Assembly: GCA_907163375.1 (NCBI GenBank)
Contig: CAJQUW010006985.1
Location: 186,001 to 250,000, forward strand
DNA: 64,000 nt
DNA from: Prostheceraeus crozeri
Lineage: Eukaryota; Platyhelminthes; Polycladida; Euryleptidae
Direction: 5' to 3'
The translations under genes were made by a program, and so were the position numbers. Below are positions 47,741 through 58,762 of this stretch, one piece after another. Position 1 is the first letter of the stretch; each line of letters begins with the position of its first letter. The notes beneath the pieces were generated by a model. It searched no databases and was not told the DNA's origin. It worked only from the letters and a program-made list of their open reading frames with translations.

Positions 47741-48840
47741 CTCAGTAATAGAAAACCTCCATTAATGGATTCTATAGGAAAGTCGAGCCAATCTTTGAAG
47801 ACTAGCCGAAACGCATCAGCATTCAGAGGGTCTTCCCACATTATGAGTGAGATTAATATTTCATTATTGCATTGAGGATTGGGTTGAATAGCCACACGGC
47901 ACACAAGATACAAACAAGCCGGTTCCCGTTTTGATGGGTGGAAGAAGCTGCACCGTATTCCTGAACAGTGAAAGAAGCTATCGTTTATTGACAGCTTGAA
48001 GCAGAATATATATATCAGGTTATGAATACTATGAGATAAATAAATTAATCAAAAAACACTTTTCATGCTTAGTCCCACATACTGCATGGACGCTGCGCCC
48101 CTGTGTGATACATGTATCACCATCATTTACTCGTTGGTAGCACTAAAAATGATTTTTTTAAGTTCCGAACAAATCGGAGAAGATCGGGAATTCGCAATTC
48201 AAAATGCCGCGGACACCTTGCAGAACATTGTTTCATGATCAGGATTATGGTTACAACTGTCAGGTGCTTCATAGAACTTCGGATCTTATTCATTTAACTA
48301 AAATGGATGGAGACTTGACAGTTTTAAGGACTATAGCCTCACTTCAGTTAAAACGACGCAATCTTGCTGTTGCTTATCTCATTATTCGTCAGCAACACGT
48401 CAACACCTATATTTTAGATTGAAAGCTGGCATTGAAAGATGACAGGTATTGCATTTTCGAAGTTTGAATTGATGCGGCATTTTAGACGATTTCAACTTAC
48501 AGAAGCAAAGAAGCTGCAGATTTAGTGGTTCCCAGCAGGAATCATTGCCGACGCCCGAACAAATGAATCAATCATTAAGCAGAATTTGTTTGTGAACATT
48601 ATACAATTCCATTCATTTACAATCAGGCATATATTGCTTCATCTGATTTTGATAGTCTATGCAGTTTACCGAAAAGAAGAATCGCTACAGTGGTTGGACA
48701 TTAAAGGATTTTGCATTTTCATAAGGGACCGACGTATGCACTGTAATGCCATTTACCGAACCGCCTGAATCCACATCAATAACTCGGACAGAAGAAAATA
48801 CAATAGCTGTTCTTGTGGCCCACTGCGATAAGTCGCGTGA
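47741..48840. other. Intronic sequence, nothing firmly supported
   Basis: All three plus-strand frames are open for a while around 48150-48420, directly after a TTTTTTTAAG tract. A cryptic exon there is possible, but its phase does not fit exon 3. Confidence 0.3.
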
Positions 48841-48881
48841 CAGATCTGTGGACAGATCACTCAGCCCGTTATCTCCCGCTG

Positions 48882-48889
48882 TGACGTCA
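48882..48889. promoter_or_regulatory. CRE palindrome TGACGTCA
   Basis: A perfect 8-bp CREB/ATF site in a GC-rich patch (48830-49110). It lies 122 bp upstream of an ATG in good context at 49011. A small inverted repeat CTGATTAG/CTAATCAG (48958-48980) is nearby. Confidence 0.35.
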
Positions 48890-49010
48890 CACGTTCGCGT
48901 GATGAATCTGATCTTCCAGTGAATAGCGTGAGGCTCCCAGCCTGTCGTCAGCGCTCACTGATTAGGGTGACGCTAATCAGCGTCGAGGGTCACTTGTCAC
49001 GTCTACCGCA

Positions 49011-49059
49011 ATGGGGGATCGACACGAAGAGCTAATTGAGATTTTGTGGCCAACGCTGC
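49011..49059 (+). CDS. Weak candidate first coding exon
   Basis: ATG in Kozak-like context (ACCGCAATGG) opens MGDRHEELIEILWPTL and is followed by a good donor, CTGC then GTGAGA (49060). The local GC-rich, CRE-bearing patch upstream would suit a promoter. No downstream exon has been found and the peptide is too short to recognise. On the minus strand 49093-49275 is also open. Could be unrelated to any gene. Confidence 0.22.
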
Positions 49060-49865
49060 GTGAGAACTGTCGTCTCCAAGGATGCTGTGACCTCAGATCG
49101 AAGGAGAATGCTGCTGAGTCACTGGTTCATTCATAACGATCCCTTGAGTCCATGCCGGATCCAAATTACATCGTGCTCCAACGAATGCTCGTGAGGGAAC
49201 TGTCAGAACACGCGGTTGAATCTCCTCGGTATATTCGCTGCTTGTTTCAGATACGTTATCAATAAATGACATCAATGAAATGTTGAATATTCATTGCCAA
49301 TATTAACTGTTCTCAATGAGAATAAATGAAAGATAACATGTGTTACATGCGTCAGTATAGGAGAAGCGGGTTTCAAGGTATGTCTTTTCACCTGATAGAC
49401 GAGGAAGGAGATTTGCAAAGATCCTTTCTCACCTTGACCTTAGAAAATAGATGACAACTGATATGCTGTCAAGGTCATCTGTAGTATCCTTCGAAAGATG
49501 ATGCGGTGTTAATGAGGATACACATGATAAGTGAACTGCAGGGTGGACATAAGGGTTGGAACCGGTCGCCGGCCTGGCCCCGGCCGAAAGTTTTGAAGAC
49601 CGGCTTCTCATTACGCCGACCGACCTGTTCATTTAATTACACCAATGTCGACCGTTGACGACACTCAGTCGTTAAATTGCTTAGTCAATCATTGCTACAT
49701 CAGGAGCATGTAAATGTAGCATAATTTGAGATTACCTGCACGCATGTTTTGTGACATAAATATTGTGAACTGTTCTTTAAACAGTTAAAAAGGGATCACC
49801 AGCAACTTATGTATATAGTAGTTCAAACCCTTGCTAAGATTGCAGAGTGCCAGGTCGCCTGGGCA

Positions 49866-50048
49866 ATGAATAGAAAGATGTCCTCAGACTTGAACAATTT
49901 AAGCACAACAATTCATTGGCAGCCTAATTAAATGGGGCCATTCCGAGCCGTACTGACGAGTCCCTGTAGGGCGAAACATAGCGTCTACGGCTGCCAATGA
50001 ATTTTTGAGCTTAAATTGTTCAAGTCTGAGGACATTTTTCTATTCGGT
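49866..50048. repeat. 183-bp palindrome carrying a hammerhead ribozyme
   Basis: Left arm 49866-49924 and right arm 49990-50048 pair almost throughout: TGTCCTCAGACTTGAACAAT with its complement around 50015-50036, and CATTGGCAGCC with GGCTGCCAATG. The 65-bp loop holds the ribozyme core. Short mobile units of this kind, with a hammerhead between complementary flanks, are known from the terminal regions of Penelope-like elements and from retrozymes. Confidence 0.85.
49946..49992 (+). ncRNA. Type I hammerhead ribozyme, minimal helix III
   Basis: All invariant parts are present in order: helix I 5' strand AGCCGTA (49946-49952), CTGACGA box (49953-49959), helix II GTCC-CTGTA-GGGC (49960-49972), GAAA (49973-49976), a 2-bp helix III (AC/GT around ATAGC), the cleavage triplet GTC (49983-49985), and helix I 3' strand TACGGCT (49986-49992), which pairs perfectly with the 5' strand. 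Cleavage would follow C 49985. Very short helix III is typical of Penelope-element and retrozyme hammerheads, which usually work as dimers. No base of the core is damaged, so it could be active. Confidence 0.85.
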
Positions 50049-50254
50049 ATTCTATCTGTGATGTAGCTTGCAGAATGCTGTATTCTAGCCTGTATGAATT
50101 TTAGGGGCATTGTGTATTCCTCAGCCTATCTGTTGTAAAATTGATATTTTCATTACATGGGATAGTTTATATAATAAGTGGAGGTTAGAGATGTAATGAA
50201 CAATGGATTTCAATGCAACCTGAGGGCCTACTACCTGACCATTTGACAGTGTAT

Positions 50255-50980
50255 CGTGGATAATTGTTTGATAAGTTAACGCACGCGATAAATTTTGATT
50301 GACGTTGTCAAGAGACGCTCACTGACATGAAAGATTGATGACAAGTTTGGCGAGCTCATTGTTCCAGACTCTTATACGTCAGGTCTCGCTCATCAATTTA
50401 TAATCAGAAGATCTGAATTTAAACTGTAGTGGAGAGAGTTCGGTATTGACGTCGCAAATCGGTGGAATTCCCTCACAAGTGGAGAAGTAAATCTCACTTC
50501 AGTAAATCACTTTAAATCAAGTTGACAAAGCATTTTGCAACATTAGCATTCAGTCAGTGATCAAATTGTTCATTTCAGAGCTTTTATTACATTGGAAGTT
50601 AGAATTTTTGACCGCTTAAGGCTTTTTTTCTGCAGACTGGATATACATAAACAGTAACACATACATTATTATTTTGTATCAATGTTATTATTATATCAAT
50701 GGCCGTTTAGTTCATTATTTTGATTCTCTTCTTGCTTGTGTTTGATTGACTTTGAAAATGTATTCAGCATTATCACAAATTATAAAGAAGACATGCAACT
50801 CATTAGATTAGTAAATAAGTCACACTGCTTATCCCACGAAACATGATTTCAAAGTGCGAATAATTGCATTGTGTGATATTGTATTGTAATAGGTAACTCT
50901 CGCTTATAAGCAATACCAGTAGGCCTACCATTCATGCATTTCATGTATGTGGAAATTGAATAATGTCTAATGGCGCAAGT
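50255..50980 (+). mobile_element. LINE 3' end (family L), plus-strand copy
   Basis: The frame near 50345 reads GELIVPDSYTSGLAHQFIIR, then (after one stop) REFGIDVANRWNSLTSGEVN and LTSVNHFKSS followed by a stop: the FxxRxxxxWNSLP..V....S...FK signature at the C-terminus of LINE RT proteins. A 3' UTR of about 450 bp follows to 50980. The same C-terminus and UTR occur inverted at 54875-55860. Confidence 0.8.
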
Positions 50981-52446
50981 TCATGCTCAATCCATCGTCA
51001 TTGTAGTAATTACGGACCTAAATGAGCGACCGGGCCACACCTGAATTCGTCAGATAAAACGGACCTGTGTTGAGTCTGAAAAGTCTGGCTATGTCAACTG
51101 GTCGATTTTTTATTGTATACAATGAATGACTCTGCGGAAGGAGAGACGACTTTTGGCTAAGTATATGCCAAGCAGAATATTCCAAACACTGCTGACGAAG
51201 TTATCAAATATTCTTAATGGCGAAATGGATTTGCTTGCTCTCAAAAAGTGCGTCATTGCAAAAATGATTCAACGTTGAACGAGAATATATCATCGTTTAA
51301 CCTCCGATTACTTTTTCTACATCCTGACATTACTCTGTAAGAAACAAGTCCTCGTATCACCGTTAGAGGATTTTGATAAAAAACACTATAAAAACGTAAA
51401 GTCACATTGTGCGAGGACATGTTGAGAAAACTGAAATCCCGGTGATGTCCAAACGGTTGCAAGGTTTCAGAGTAGAGATAGGGAAGTAAACATGCAGACA
51501 AAAATATTTATCTGAGCTCGCCTCGACCTTATCCGTTTTAACCGTCACTCCAAAGTCTGGCTTGATAAGCTGGCGTATTGGAGATGCATTTAGGTGTTTG
51601 GGAAGAGAGATTTGAAGAGTAAACCACTCAGTTAAAATATGATAAGAGAAAAGTGTCTGGAGGTCGATAAGAAGAATTTTTCTGTATTAGATGATGGCCA
51701 AGCAGCATCGATTTCGCTAAAGAGAATCCTGTAAGTTCTTATCATGTAAGCTACTCGAGTCCCACATTTGATTTTTTAAGGTAGCCTGGAAGCTGAATTG
51801 AAAAAGTCAACGTGTCTCATCAGTCAATCAGTTAACATTTTTGAAACAAAATCTTGTCAAAATACTAGGTAGTCTGCTGTAGTTTGATAGGTAACTGAGT
51901 ATTTTGGATGAAACTAGAGCACGTCATTCGAATGCCGAATCACTCGATGAAATATGGCATGGTCAGCGAGCACGTGAACACCCAATGAGACGTGACCGGC
52001 AGCATACTAAGAGTGTCCGTCTATCCCCTATGAGCCTTGCAAAAGTTGCCCAACACGGAAATACCTGAAGACAGACCATCAGCTATGACGTTGAGCATCT
52101 CGAAGTTGACCCTATCATAATGCAGAGGCTGGAGCAACAGCATCGTCACCAACAGTCGACTATGTTTCCAGGAGCTTGCCATGTTGGTTCTGCTGAACTC
52201 AGCTATCAGACACTTCAGGCTCGAATGGAGTCATAGAATCTGACATTGACGAACGATAGCGTGTACTAGCAATTTACCTAACTTACCCATGTTAGTAATT
52301 ATTTCCAGAATGAGAATAAAGCAGTCAGCTTGTTTGGTATTGGGTTGACTGGGAGAAAAGTCTCAAATTTAAGTAGCGTTTGTGATAATTACTTTTTGAT
52401 AGCTATGGCATCTTTTCAGCAGAAGTTTATTGTTTCATTAGCATCT
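50981..52446. other. No supported feature
   Basis: AT-rich sequence; no repeats or exons recognised. Confidence 0.4.
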
Positions 52447-52801
52447 CAGTACAGAAAGCACAGAATTAGATTGTTTAACTCTTTCAGTTTGCTGGAAGTG
52501 AAGACTAATTCAAAACGATGGCAGATGCTGGATCTACTCAGTAAGTGGGCAAAAAGGAATTCCTAATACCTTGCAGAGATAGGAAAAAGTCATGTTTCGC
52601 TCTTGGATTGCTTTGAATTCCATCAAAGTGCTTCGATTGCCACTATGGCTTCAGATTGGAGGAATTCATATCATATATACAAGTTTTCCGCATAATGTTG
52701 GTCCTTCCGATCATTATTAAAGAAAATAGCAGGCATACGAAAATTAGTTCACCTGATGATTTCACCATCCTCTTCTCAGCATTCCTCACCTTTTCAGCAT
52801 T
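52447..52801 (+). repeat. Interspersed repeat D, copy 3 (3' part replaced)
   Basis: Blocks GAAAGCACAGAATTAGATTG, TTCAAAACGATGGCAGATG, AAGTGGGCAAAAAGGAATTC, CTAATACCTTGCAGAGATAG, CATAATGTTGGTCCTTCCGA and GTTCACCTGATGATTTCACC match copies 1 and 2. It stops where the 52802 fold-back begins, which probably inserted into it. Confidence 0.78.
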
Positions 52802-53452
52802 CACCTTTTGCGTTCAAATTAAAACAGTTTGCATTCAATTTAAGTGACTTTCTAAGATGATCTTTTAATTATTCTACTTATTTTTTATATTGCTCTAAGC
52901 ATAATTTAGGTATGTAATTCACACATGTGAGCAAACTGTGATGCAATATATTAAGTGTCCACTTAGATCCCATTTCTGAAGCATAGAGATTCACCCAAAA
53001 AGTTAGTCTGATATTCTGAATTACAATTTGCTATTTAGTCATTATTTAGATTCACGGTACAACATCTAAATAGCTGTCTCATTATACTTAGACATTGAAT
53101 TAAAATGCAGGTGGGATTTATATTGTCTTGATATGACGAATAACTTATGAACTTGAATTCATTACATTATGACTAGATATCAAATGTAATTCAGAATATT
53201 AGAATAACTTTTTGGGCGAATCTCTATGCTTCAGAAATGGGATTTAAGTGGACACTTAATATATTACATCACAGTTTGCTCACATGTGTGAATTATATAC
53301 TTAAATTATGCTTAAAACAATATAAAACATAAATAGAATAATTAAAAGATTGTTTTAAAAAGTCGTTTGAATTGAATGCAAAATGTTTTAATTTGAATGC
53401 AAAATGTTTTTAAATTGGATGCAAACTGTTTTAATTTGAACGCAAAAAGGTG
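52802..53452. mobile_element. Fold-back DNA element, 651 bp, with tandem units in its arms
   Basis: Ends read CACCTTTTGCGTTC and, inverted, CACCTTTTTGCGTTC. The arms run about 220-260 bp: CAAATTAAAACAGTTTGCA, ACACATGTGAGCAAACTGTG, ATATTAAGTGTCCACTTA and CCCATTTCTGAAGCATAGAG are each mirrored. The right arm contains four imperfect units of about 20 bp (TTGAATGCAAAATGTTTTAA), the left arm fewer, so unit number has changed in one arm. Tandemly repeated inverted arms are the hallmark of Foldback-type elements. Confidence 0.82.
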
Positions 53453-54874
53453 TAGACAGAGAACAATGAAACCTCTAGATTTGAAGTAAAGCTTCTTGCA
53501 ATACACAATAGTGGCACATAAACCGCACGCATTATCACCTAGATACACTGTCTTGTGAACGGCTGCATCATTGAGTTACATATAGAATCAGTCACATGTG
53601 TAAATCTGAGCTTTTAGTTGGTCATTCATGCCCCAGCTTAGTGGATACATCTTAGTTCCCCCGGATGTGCCGCGACCTTGAGTTAATTTCCATACTAGTC
53701 AACTTCAGATAAACAAGCTATTTCTTTGATTCTGCAGGTTTGATTGTTATCAATTTCTATGCCCATAGCTGACTGTATAATTCTAAGGTTCGACCGTTCA
53801 TGGCCTGTGATAAGAAGATGCGGTGTATATGTTCTTTCATTCTGTTTCTCGATGATTTATGAAGTTTTCGCTGTGATGAAACCTCGTCCTTCAGCCTCAT
53901 TCACAGAAGTATTATGTTTGGGAAATGTTTCAGGTTCGGTAGGAGGTGAATTCCGGTAGGTGTTGATGATCCGAGGATTTCGAATTAACAAACACTTTTG
54001 TTGACGCTGACTCTCTCACTTTTCACCACTCGAATGACTTTTAATGGACGGAAGTTATCAACAATGACATCATCAACAACTTGTGTATGAATAGATAATG
54101 TCTGTCGAGAAGAACCGATCCATCATTCCGTTATTAAGAAGAAATGAAGCGAAGAGATCTGTGACATGTCGCCAGAAACCATTTCTCTCCATGTTACAAA
54201 CAATGCTATCTGATTCTCGACACCAGATTTGAGCGGCAATGTCTGAGAACCCTCTCTAGAGTAGGATCAGCGGATTGGAAGGTCGGTCACTGGATGCGCC
54301 ACTGCCAATTCTCTGAATTGATCGTAATAACTAATAATCAAGTGATGTAGCAAAATCTGACGTAATAACCGTTCAGAATAATTGGATTCACATACAGTCA
54401 GAAATTGAGATGGATATTCGAACTCATTGCTTGTTGAAACGATAGGCAATCCAGCATCCTTTTTATTGCATCGGTGAATGAATGCCGGAATAGGATTGCA
54501 AGTGTAGATGGAATGATTCCATGCATTTACAATTAACTATGTTGTTGAGTGTACTTCATTATTGCAAAATAGTCATGACAGCTTGAATCCCGGTCCCATG
54601 AGTGGCTTGTGAATTTAATTGTCATCGTACGCAGACCCACATATTTAGAGATCCTTGTAGCGGTCGCATTATCACAAGTCTTTTAAATTTTTTATTCATA
54701 GCTGGATTTGCATTGGATTTAGAATATAAAATACTTTGCACAATTTCATTCAGTCGTTGATAAAAAGGTCCATTTACAGCAGGTGGGTCAAAACCGGCCG
54801 GTCATGGATGGGACCGGTTCTCTACGCCGGTTGGTTAAGATTTTGATCGTCAGAGATTATTTGGTCAACTTATG
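53453..54874. other. No supported feature
   Basis: AT-rich. Near 54785-54835 a CCGG-rich stretch (AAAACCGGCCGGTCATGG) resembles one near 49555 and the H2 element ends, but no paired end was found. Confidence 0.4.
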
Positions 54875-55860
54875 TCATTAGACATTATGCAATTTCCACA
54901 TAGCATACATGAAATGCATGAATGGTAGGCCTACTGGTACTCAGGATGAGTGAGAGTTACCTATCACAATACAATATCACACAATGCAATTATTCACACT
55001 TTGATATCATGTTTTGAGTGATGAGCACTAATAGGCTTAATGACTTATCTACTTAACTTGCCTAATGAGTTGTGGGCCTACTTTATGCTATATATGTTGA
55101 CTATATTTTCAAAGTCAATCAAACACAAGCAAATTTGGAAAGATTCCTTGACTATTGGTCATAATTTTCTTTTCTTTGGATAGAGCCAGTTTCTAGTGAT
55201 GTATTGATTTTTATTTTATTATGGTGGAATAATTTCAGCTATTACGTCTTCAGGAAATGAATTTGACATTATAGAATAAGATTTAAAAATTCACATCTAC
55301 ATACAAGCGATACAAAATTACAAATAATACAATAGCTGAAATTAATCAACCGTAATAAAATAAAAATAAAAATAAATCCATCACTAGAATGTGGCTCTTT
55401 CCAAAGAAAAGAAAATTATAAACACAAGCAAATTGAAAACAGAATCAAAATAATGAACCAAAACGAGCATTGATGCAATGATAATGTTCCAATAGAATGA
55501 AAGTTTTTCTAACGACAAAAGTTCTGTGATGAACTATTTGATCACTGACTGAGGGCTGATGTTGCGAAATGTTTTGTCTGCGACGTGCAAACTTGATTTA
55601 AAGTGATTCACTGGTAAGTGATATTTGCTTCTTCACTTGTGAGGGAATTCTAGTGATTTGCAACGTCAATAGCGAACTCTCTTCACAACAGTCTAAATTC
55701 AGATCTTTCGATTTTACATTGATGACCACGAGCTGACGTATAGGAAGGAGTCTGGAACAATGAGCTCGCCAAGCTTGTCATCAATCTTTCATGTCAGTGA
55801 ATGTCCCTGTACAACCTCAATCGAAATTTATCAATTATGAATTAATTTGTTCCCTACCGA
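54875..55860 (-). mobile_element. LINE 3' end (family L), minus-strand copy with an insertion
   Basis: Inverted relative to 50255-50980 and colinear with it. The RT C-terminus is still visible (KLGELIVPDS, then NHFKSS after frame changes), as is the UTR with GGCCTACCATTCATGCATTTC in both. It is interrupted at 55136-55421 by a palindromic insertion. More damaged than the plus-strand copy. Confidence 0.78.
55136..55421. mobile_element. 286-bp palindromic insertion in the LINE copy
   Basis: The arms TATAATTTTCTTTTCTTTGG, AGAGCCA..TTCTAGTGATG and ATAATTTCAGCTATT are mirrored around an AT-rich centre near 55285. Direct repeats ACACAAGCAAATT lie at 55123-55135 and 55422-55434, while the other LINE copy has a single ACACAAGCAA at this point, so an insertion with a target duplication of about 10-13 bp is well supported. 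The left end carries about 25 bp outside the palindrome. Superfamily unknown; Mutator-like elements make duplications of similar length. Confidence 0.75.
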
Positions 55861-56940
55861 AAGATTTCGTGTCTCTGACTGTTCGTGTCCTGGACTACCT
55901 TCTTTGAAGTAGAGGTGTCATGTAGCTCCTGTTCGCCTATTTCCGATGTACTTCTTGACCATTCAAATGTAATGAACCAGATAATGTCAAACTTTGTCCG
56001 GCCGCTCAATGCGTCCTTTCCAATCAATGTCACATTCAACACGAAGAAGTAACTCATTTGTATCATTCACATGCGCTATGTATCGTCAATCGATGCTTCT
56101 GTTTTCCTTTTTTCTACACATTCTTTGGCACTTCTGACGTAATTCCTCCTGCATTTCAATGTGATTTTCATTCACGGATGCAATACAAATGAAGTGCAAT
56201 GCAATCTTGATAAAAAATCAATCAGGATCATTGTTTTATTTTAAGGCTCCAATAATCTCAATTATGTCACTTTCCATTTGATGATAGTGACTTGATCAGT
56301 AAATTTTAGCTTTTTACAATTGTTAAAGTAAAAAGGAATATGAAAATATATGTGATTGTATTGGATTGCAATTTGCTGTTGAACAACATTGTAAAGTTCT
56401 CATCTTAGAAGAAATCAATAAAATGTGACTCAAAGGATATTCACAAGTTTTTCAAAGTTCTTTCTTGCAGTAAATATTACTTTTATTTTCTCTTTAAAAT
56501 AGATTCTTGTTTGCATAAGCTGACAGTGACGTCATGCTCATATGTATATGAACATCAATAATTTCAGTATCAGAACTTCAGTCATATCAATGATAAATAA
56601 ATTCTTGGCAACGTGTTCTTCGTTAGATATGAAGTGGTTGGTTTGGTAACAACATCTCTTTTTGCTGACAGTGCATGTGAATTTATAATAATTTATATAC
56701 TACTTTTTTTCTCCTGACGGAATGTGTCATGAGCATAAACGACTACAGGGATAATAGTTCTGCACTAATATTCATTTTTAGATGTCGTCGTCGCAGGGTA
56801 CTTTCATTTAACTTTCTATTTTCTTGATGATGACTCTGTTTCCTTATCAATTTTATCAGATATAGAGGAAAACTAAGGAAATGTGTATTTACTTTTTCTG
56901 GATTTACTTTTCATTCTTCTTCTCTTATTTGCGGAGATAG
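55861..56940. other. Probably intronic, nothing recognised
   Basis: AT-rich sequence; the last 40 bp are pyrimidine-rich and lead to the acceptor at 56940. Confidence 0.4.
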
Positions 56941-57061
56941 CGTCGATGTTGTCGAACTTGAGCAATTTGCAGGCCAATCCACTTGTAATGAGTCCCATGC
57001 AAGATCTCGCCACATCAACTCTAATGATTCAACCTGTCGCCTAAGTTCTACTGTCGATTAA
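56941..57061 (+). CDS. Possible terminal exon of the HEAT gene
   Basis: A pyrimidine tract (TTTTCATTCTTCTTCTCTTA) leads to an AG at 56939-56940. Exon 3 ends with AG of a split codon; adding the first base here gives AGC (Ser). The frame then runs VDVVELEQFAGQSTCNESHA, RSRHINSNDSTCRLSSTVD and stops at 57059. Polar, Ser-rich composition continues that of exon 3. Against it: a second frame is also open to 57046, no AATAAA lies close downstream, and the intron would be 19 kb (similar to the other introns of this gene). Confidence 0.35.
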
Positions 57062-58762
57062 TTTTATTTCCTCAATATCTTATTCGATTGCTTTATCTAG
57101 GAATATTCCTTGCAACAACAAGGCTGCGGGCTTTTTATTGACCTCACCATCTTCAAGCTTGAGTCACATAGTGAATTTGTAATATATTAAATTATTATAT
57201 GTCTACTATTTTTATAAGTATAAACATAGTAGGTTATATTCTTCATTATAATTCTCGAAGATATTCAGGTGCGATTATATCAAAACACATCTGGATACTA
57301 AGTGGTGAAGATCATTGCTACACCAACAAATGGGACATTATTTCCAACTGATTTTCCATTTTTCTCAATGATTTCCTTAGACGTCACCATTCCTACAGTT
57401 TCTTTAATTTCATCTAGTTGCTTAAGGGTAAGAGTTTAAGGGAGGAGCGAGGTGGCGGTCGAGCCCGGGAATCGTACATAGATTTTAGTGAAATAGGCAA
57501 TAAGCCCTTAAATAGCCTCCTGATTGAATATTGTGCAATATTCTGCATTGTGCAATATCTACATGTAGATGACACATCTATTTGATTTACTAAATTTCTT
57601 CAGTTTCCAGATGAGCTGTGTCATGAAATCTTTGGAGAGATGGTTTTCTGTTGTTGAAGCGTCGCTTATAGTAAAGTCACATGTGATGAAGTTATGGAAA
57701 TAAGTAGTGTCACATTATTTTAAAAGCAATTCATCACCTCTCACATCGAAGTCATGCACTTAATGGTGTCGACTATAATTCTAACATACAAGTATAAACT
57801 CCCAATTCTTACAATAAGGCCTGCAGAGAAATGTCGTTTTGCTAAATAATGATGTTAAATATTTTAAAGTGTGCTAAAATGTTAATAATAAGCCATCACA
57901 CTATTTGTGACTTCAAATATCCAAAATTGTATTGGCTGTGTTTTTACTAACTTGTCAGAATATTCGATATAGTCCGGTTTAGGCGGTACGGTCTGTTAGG
58001 CCAAAAGATGTCTAATTCTGCGGTCATATCTCTTAAGAGTTTTAACAAATCGTCAGCTATGTTGCCTGCGAGAAGGCGGCAGTAAGTGACCACCTCAGAG
58101 ATGGACTCATTTGCGTGTGGGATAGTCTAGAGCGGACATAATCCTATCCCACTCATTGTATGTAATGGTAGCAAACGATAGAGATTGACATAGATATTTG
58201 GCTTGCGTGATCGGCAAATCCTGCGCATTGCAAAAGTAACTCTTATCAGATAACAGACGAACCTCAACCATCAGATTGAAGGCAGACCTCTCAAGTGAAA
58301 GAACTTATCTTTGACTCAATTTTTCTTAATGATAGATTCGTCAAATGGAAGCATCATTCACACCGTTCGACTACTCACGATCTAAATTTTCTGACAATGT
58401 CTTTCTGATGTGGTGTCAATCTTATAGCTCTTCAGAGTTCAGACATAAATTTGCATTGCGTTCAATGGAAAAATGTTCCTCTTGCCCCTCGAGACTAGAT
58501 CTGGCTCGTAACCATCAGTGCTGAGGAAAGTCATCTCTAGACCCAAACTCGAAGACAGGGCAATTTATCTCTGTTTGCGCTCTCTGCACGTGCGATAAAG
58601 CTGTGTGTGCCTCTCTTGGTGATTCAAAGACTTGTTAGAGGACGTGCATGCATAATCATTGTGTCCACGTTTTCATAGATTATTAATGCCCCAACTCGGT
58701 TTCCACTTGAATCAACATCCTTTCTCTTCAGTTAAACAGTTTATTTCTTTATTACCAATAAC
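57062..58762. other. No supported feature
   Basis: AT-rich intergenic or 3'-flanking sequence; no repeats recognised. Confidence 0.4.

Noticed and set aside
48164-48422. Open frame of about 85 codons directly after a TTTTTTTAAG tract
   Set aside because: Its phase does not follow exon 3, all three frames are partly open, and nothing in the product is recognisable.
49546-49635. CCGG-rich segment resembling hAT family H2 ends (also near 54785)
   Set aside because: No opposite terminus or target duplication could be paired with either segment.
58038-58081. 44-nt possible exon between CTCTTAAG and a GTAAGT donor, phase-compatible with exon 3
   Set aside because: Too short and acceptor too weak; the same phase fits better at 56941, and chance matches of this size are frequent.
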